Source: Pseudomonadota bacterium | Lineage (GTDB): Bacteria; Pseudomonadota; Gammaproteobacteria; Xanthomonadales; SZUA-38 | Direction: 5' to 3' | Length of the DNA: 64,000 bases | Assembly (NCBI GenBank): GCA_039033415.1 | Contig: JBCCCR010000006.1 | Location: 124,001 to 188,000 of the forward strand | In this document: in pieces, positions 62,745 through 64,000 of the stretch | Position numbering within the stretch: position 1 is the first letter of the stretch | Layout: each line of letters starts with the position of its first letter | The notes under the pieces: model-generated | The model's input: the letters and a program-made list of their open reading frames with translations, nothing else | Told to the model about the DNA's origin: nothing | The model's database searches: none | Program-made: the position numbers and the translations under genes

Positions 62745-63806
62745 TTAGGCGGACTGCTGCTGACGCATGATGAGCTGTCGGGAAACGCTGGACAGCCCCC
62801 CGCGCAGCGCGAACACGCGAAAACCCAGCTTGTTGAGGATAAAAGCCGCTGACGCGCTGCGTTCGCCGGTTTCGCAGTAAACGACAAAAGGTCTTTCCGA
62901 GTTGCTGCCCGCCATTTCCTCGCGCAGCCGAAACAACGGCGCGTTGACGCTGCCGGCGAGATGACGCTGCTGATGTTCTTCTTTCATCCGCACGTCCAGC
63001 AGCGCGGCACCGCCGGTGATCAGGGCTGACGCCTGTCCGGCTGAGACCCAGTCGACCACCGGATGTTTCAGCAGCTCGCTGAAGTCGGACTTACCCAGAC
63101 GCATGAGCTGTCCGGCGGTCCGTGCCTTGACGCTGGCGTTGCGCGGCTCGTTGGAGGTCAGCGCGTCTTCACCGAAGCTGTCTCCTTCGCTCAGCGTTGC
63201 GACCACCTGCTCGCGGCCATCGATCTGTTTGATCACCTGAAAGTCGCCACTCTTGATGACATAGAAATAGTCGCCGTCGTCTCCCTCTTTGATCACGAGG
63301 CGATCAGGCATCACGGTTATCAGCTCAAAGCGCTCAAACATGCGCTCGATGTTGCCCGCGGGTAAACGCAGCAGGGCCTGGCTGTTGAGCATCTTGAACA
63401 CCCAGCGGGCCGACTCGGCGGTACCATCGGGGAGCGTAAATTGGGACGAGCGGCTGATCTGGTCCCAGGTCACCACTTTTTCGAGGAAATTCCGATCGAA
63501 GACCACCGCCCTGGCGCCGACACCGGACACGATGGCCGTAAAGCGTCGGGGCTGGAAGTCGCCGATGGCGTACCGCGTTCGATCCGAATCGGCGTGAAGC
63601 TCCCGTTCGCGGCCGTCGGGATACCGACAGCTGACCGAGCCCGACAGCAGAAAGAGGCTTTCCCCGTCGTTGTCTCCTTCACGAAAAAGCGTCTCATCCC
63701 GCGTGTAATCGCGCACCTCACCGTGCTGCGCCAGCATCGCCAGATGAGCGTCCGCTAGCGTGTCCATGGGATAGAGCCGCGCGAGTGTCTTACTATCTAC
63801 TGACAT
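62745..63806 (-). CDS. Double cyclic-nucleotide-binding and rhodanese domain protein
   Basis: 353 residues from ATG 63806, which follows GGGGGAACA; the open frame upstream crosses a terminator and is not coding. Two Crp-like cNMP-binding beta-rolls (about 15-140 and 150-255; the second has SGDFQVIKQIDGREQVVATL and SFGEDAL) are followed by a rhodanese domain (about 265-350) with VYCETGERSASA as active loop (Cys present). There is no helix-turn-helix, so it is not a transcription factor. Such fusions may sense a nucleotide or membrane signal and act on sulfur; no substrate is known. Confidence 0.88.
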   Translation of the reverse strand: MSVDSKTLARLYPMDTLADAHLAMLAQHGEVRDYTRDETLFREGDNDGESLFLLSGSVSCRYPDGRERELHADSDRTRYAIGDFQPRRFTAIVSGVGARAVVFDRNFLEKVVTWDQISRSSQFTLPDGTAESARWVFKMLNSQALLRLPAGNIERMFERFELITVMPDRLVIKEGDDGDYFYVIKSGDFQVIKQIDGREQVVATLSEGDSFGEDALTSNEPRNASVKARTAGQLMRLGKSDFSELLKHPVVDWVSAGQASALITGGAALLDVRMKEEHQQRHLAGSVNAPLFRLREEMAGSNSERPFVVYCETGERSASAAFILNKLGFRVFALRGGLSSVSRQLIMRQQQSA

Positions 63807-63863
63807 TGTTCCCCCAGGTGATTGATAACTATGCACATTCCTGGAGGGAACATCAACGGGGCA

Positions 63864-63890
63864 GAAAAAAAGCCCGCTCGAGGCGGGCTT
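63864..63890 (-). terminator. Intrinsic terminator after rpsI
   Basis: On the minus strand AGCCCGC and GCGGGCT pair over 7 bases with a 5-base loop, followed by seven T residues (A residues at 63865-63871 on the plus strand). It stands 44 bases after the rpsI stop. Confidence 0.9.
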
Positions 63891-63933
63891 TCTGAAACGG
63901 TAGCCGGGAGCACACTCCCGAGCACTGAATGGA

Positions 63934-64000
63934 TCAGCGCTTGGAGTACTGCGTGGCCTTGCGAGCCTTGTGCAGACCCACTTTCTTTCGTTCAACCTCG
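63934..64000 (-). CDS. rpsI: 30S ribosomal protein S9, C-terminal end (cut by window edge)
   Basis: The last 21 codons before TGA 63936-63934 read [20 protein letters not shown], the conserved C-terminus of S9 (E. coli ends [20 protein letters not shown]). The SKR end reaches the ribosomal P site. The rest of the gene, and rplM expected upstream of it, lie beyond the window. Confidence 0.92.
   Translation of the reverse strand, partial: [21 protein letters not shown]

Noticed and set aside
1-64000. CRISPR arrays, IS elements, prophage, rRNA
   Set aside because: No regularly spaced direct repeats, transposase or integrase motifs, or rRNA sequences were seen on either strand.

Overview
The window is a high-GC chromosomal segment of a free-living gammaproteobacterium. 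The main evidence is the cell-envelope and translation block at 13.5-39.3 kb: (yffB)-dapD-glnD-map on the minus strand, divergent from rpsB-tsf-pyrH-frr-uppS-cdsA-rseP-bamA-skp-lpxD-fabZ-lpxA-lpxB-rnhB-dnaE-accA-tilS-xseB-ispA. A second block at 55.7-62.7 kb (two UbiH-type hydroxylases, pepP, ygfB, a ZapB-like gene, zapA, 6S RNA, 5-formyl-THF cyclo-ligase) is also typical of this class. A TonB-dependent receptor, OxyR, AceK and the photolyases fit an aerobic, sun-exposed (perhaps aquatic) heterotroph near Xanthomonadales/Chromatiales. No species can be named from the sequence alone.

Left part, 1-13.4 kb (accessory): a secreted protein cut by the window edge; a minus-strand operon of methyltransferase-like protein, SDR and P-loop kinase; a TonB-dependent receptor; a fasciclin-domain protein. 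Then comes a light/oxidative-damage island: a short cryptochrome-like protein whose domains appear circularly permuted, a DUF2256-DUF3253 protein, Nei, a thiol peroxidase of the GPx family, a MerR-family regulator with a Rossmann-like C-terminal domain preceded by repeated TCTAGA-centred sites, a conventional CPD photolyase, and an FeS-BCP/PhrB-type photolyase that has lost the CxxC ligand pair of its iron-sulfur cluster.

Middle part, 13.4-39.3 kb (core): nearly collinear with other Gammaproteobacteria. Departures are the absence of dxr from the cluster (a 274-bp gap lies at its Pseudomonas/Xanthomonas position), no dxs after ispA, a long Ala/Lys/Glu-rich tail on ribosomal protein S2, a probable non-AUG start for glnD, and an accA reading frame broken by a single-base shift near its 3' end.

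Right part, 39.3-64 kb: maiA/MarR, aceK, DUF924, a pair of small exported proteins that share a motif, a TPR-TM-PAS sensor-like protein, a multipass membrane protein, crcB, trpS, an S9 peptidase divergent from oxyR, a Ycf46-like AAA ATPase, two very small proteins, an MscS channel, the ubiquinone/pepP/zapA/6S/5-FCL block, EVE protein, rpiA, a double cNMP-binding/rhodanese protein, and the 3' end of rpsI. No tRNA, rRNA, CRISPR array, IS element or prophage was recognised.
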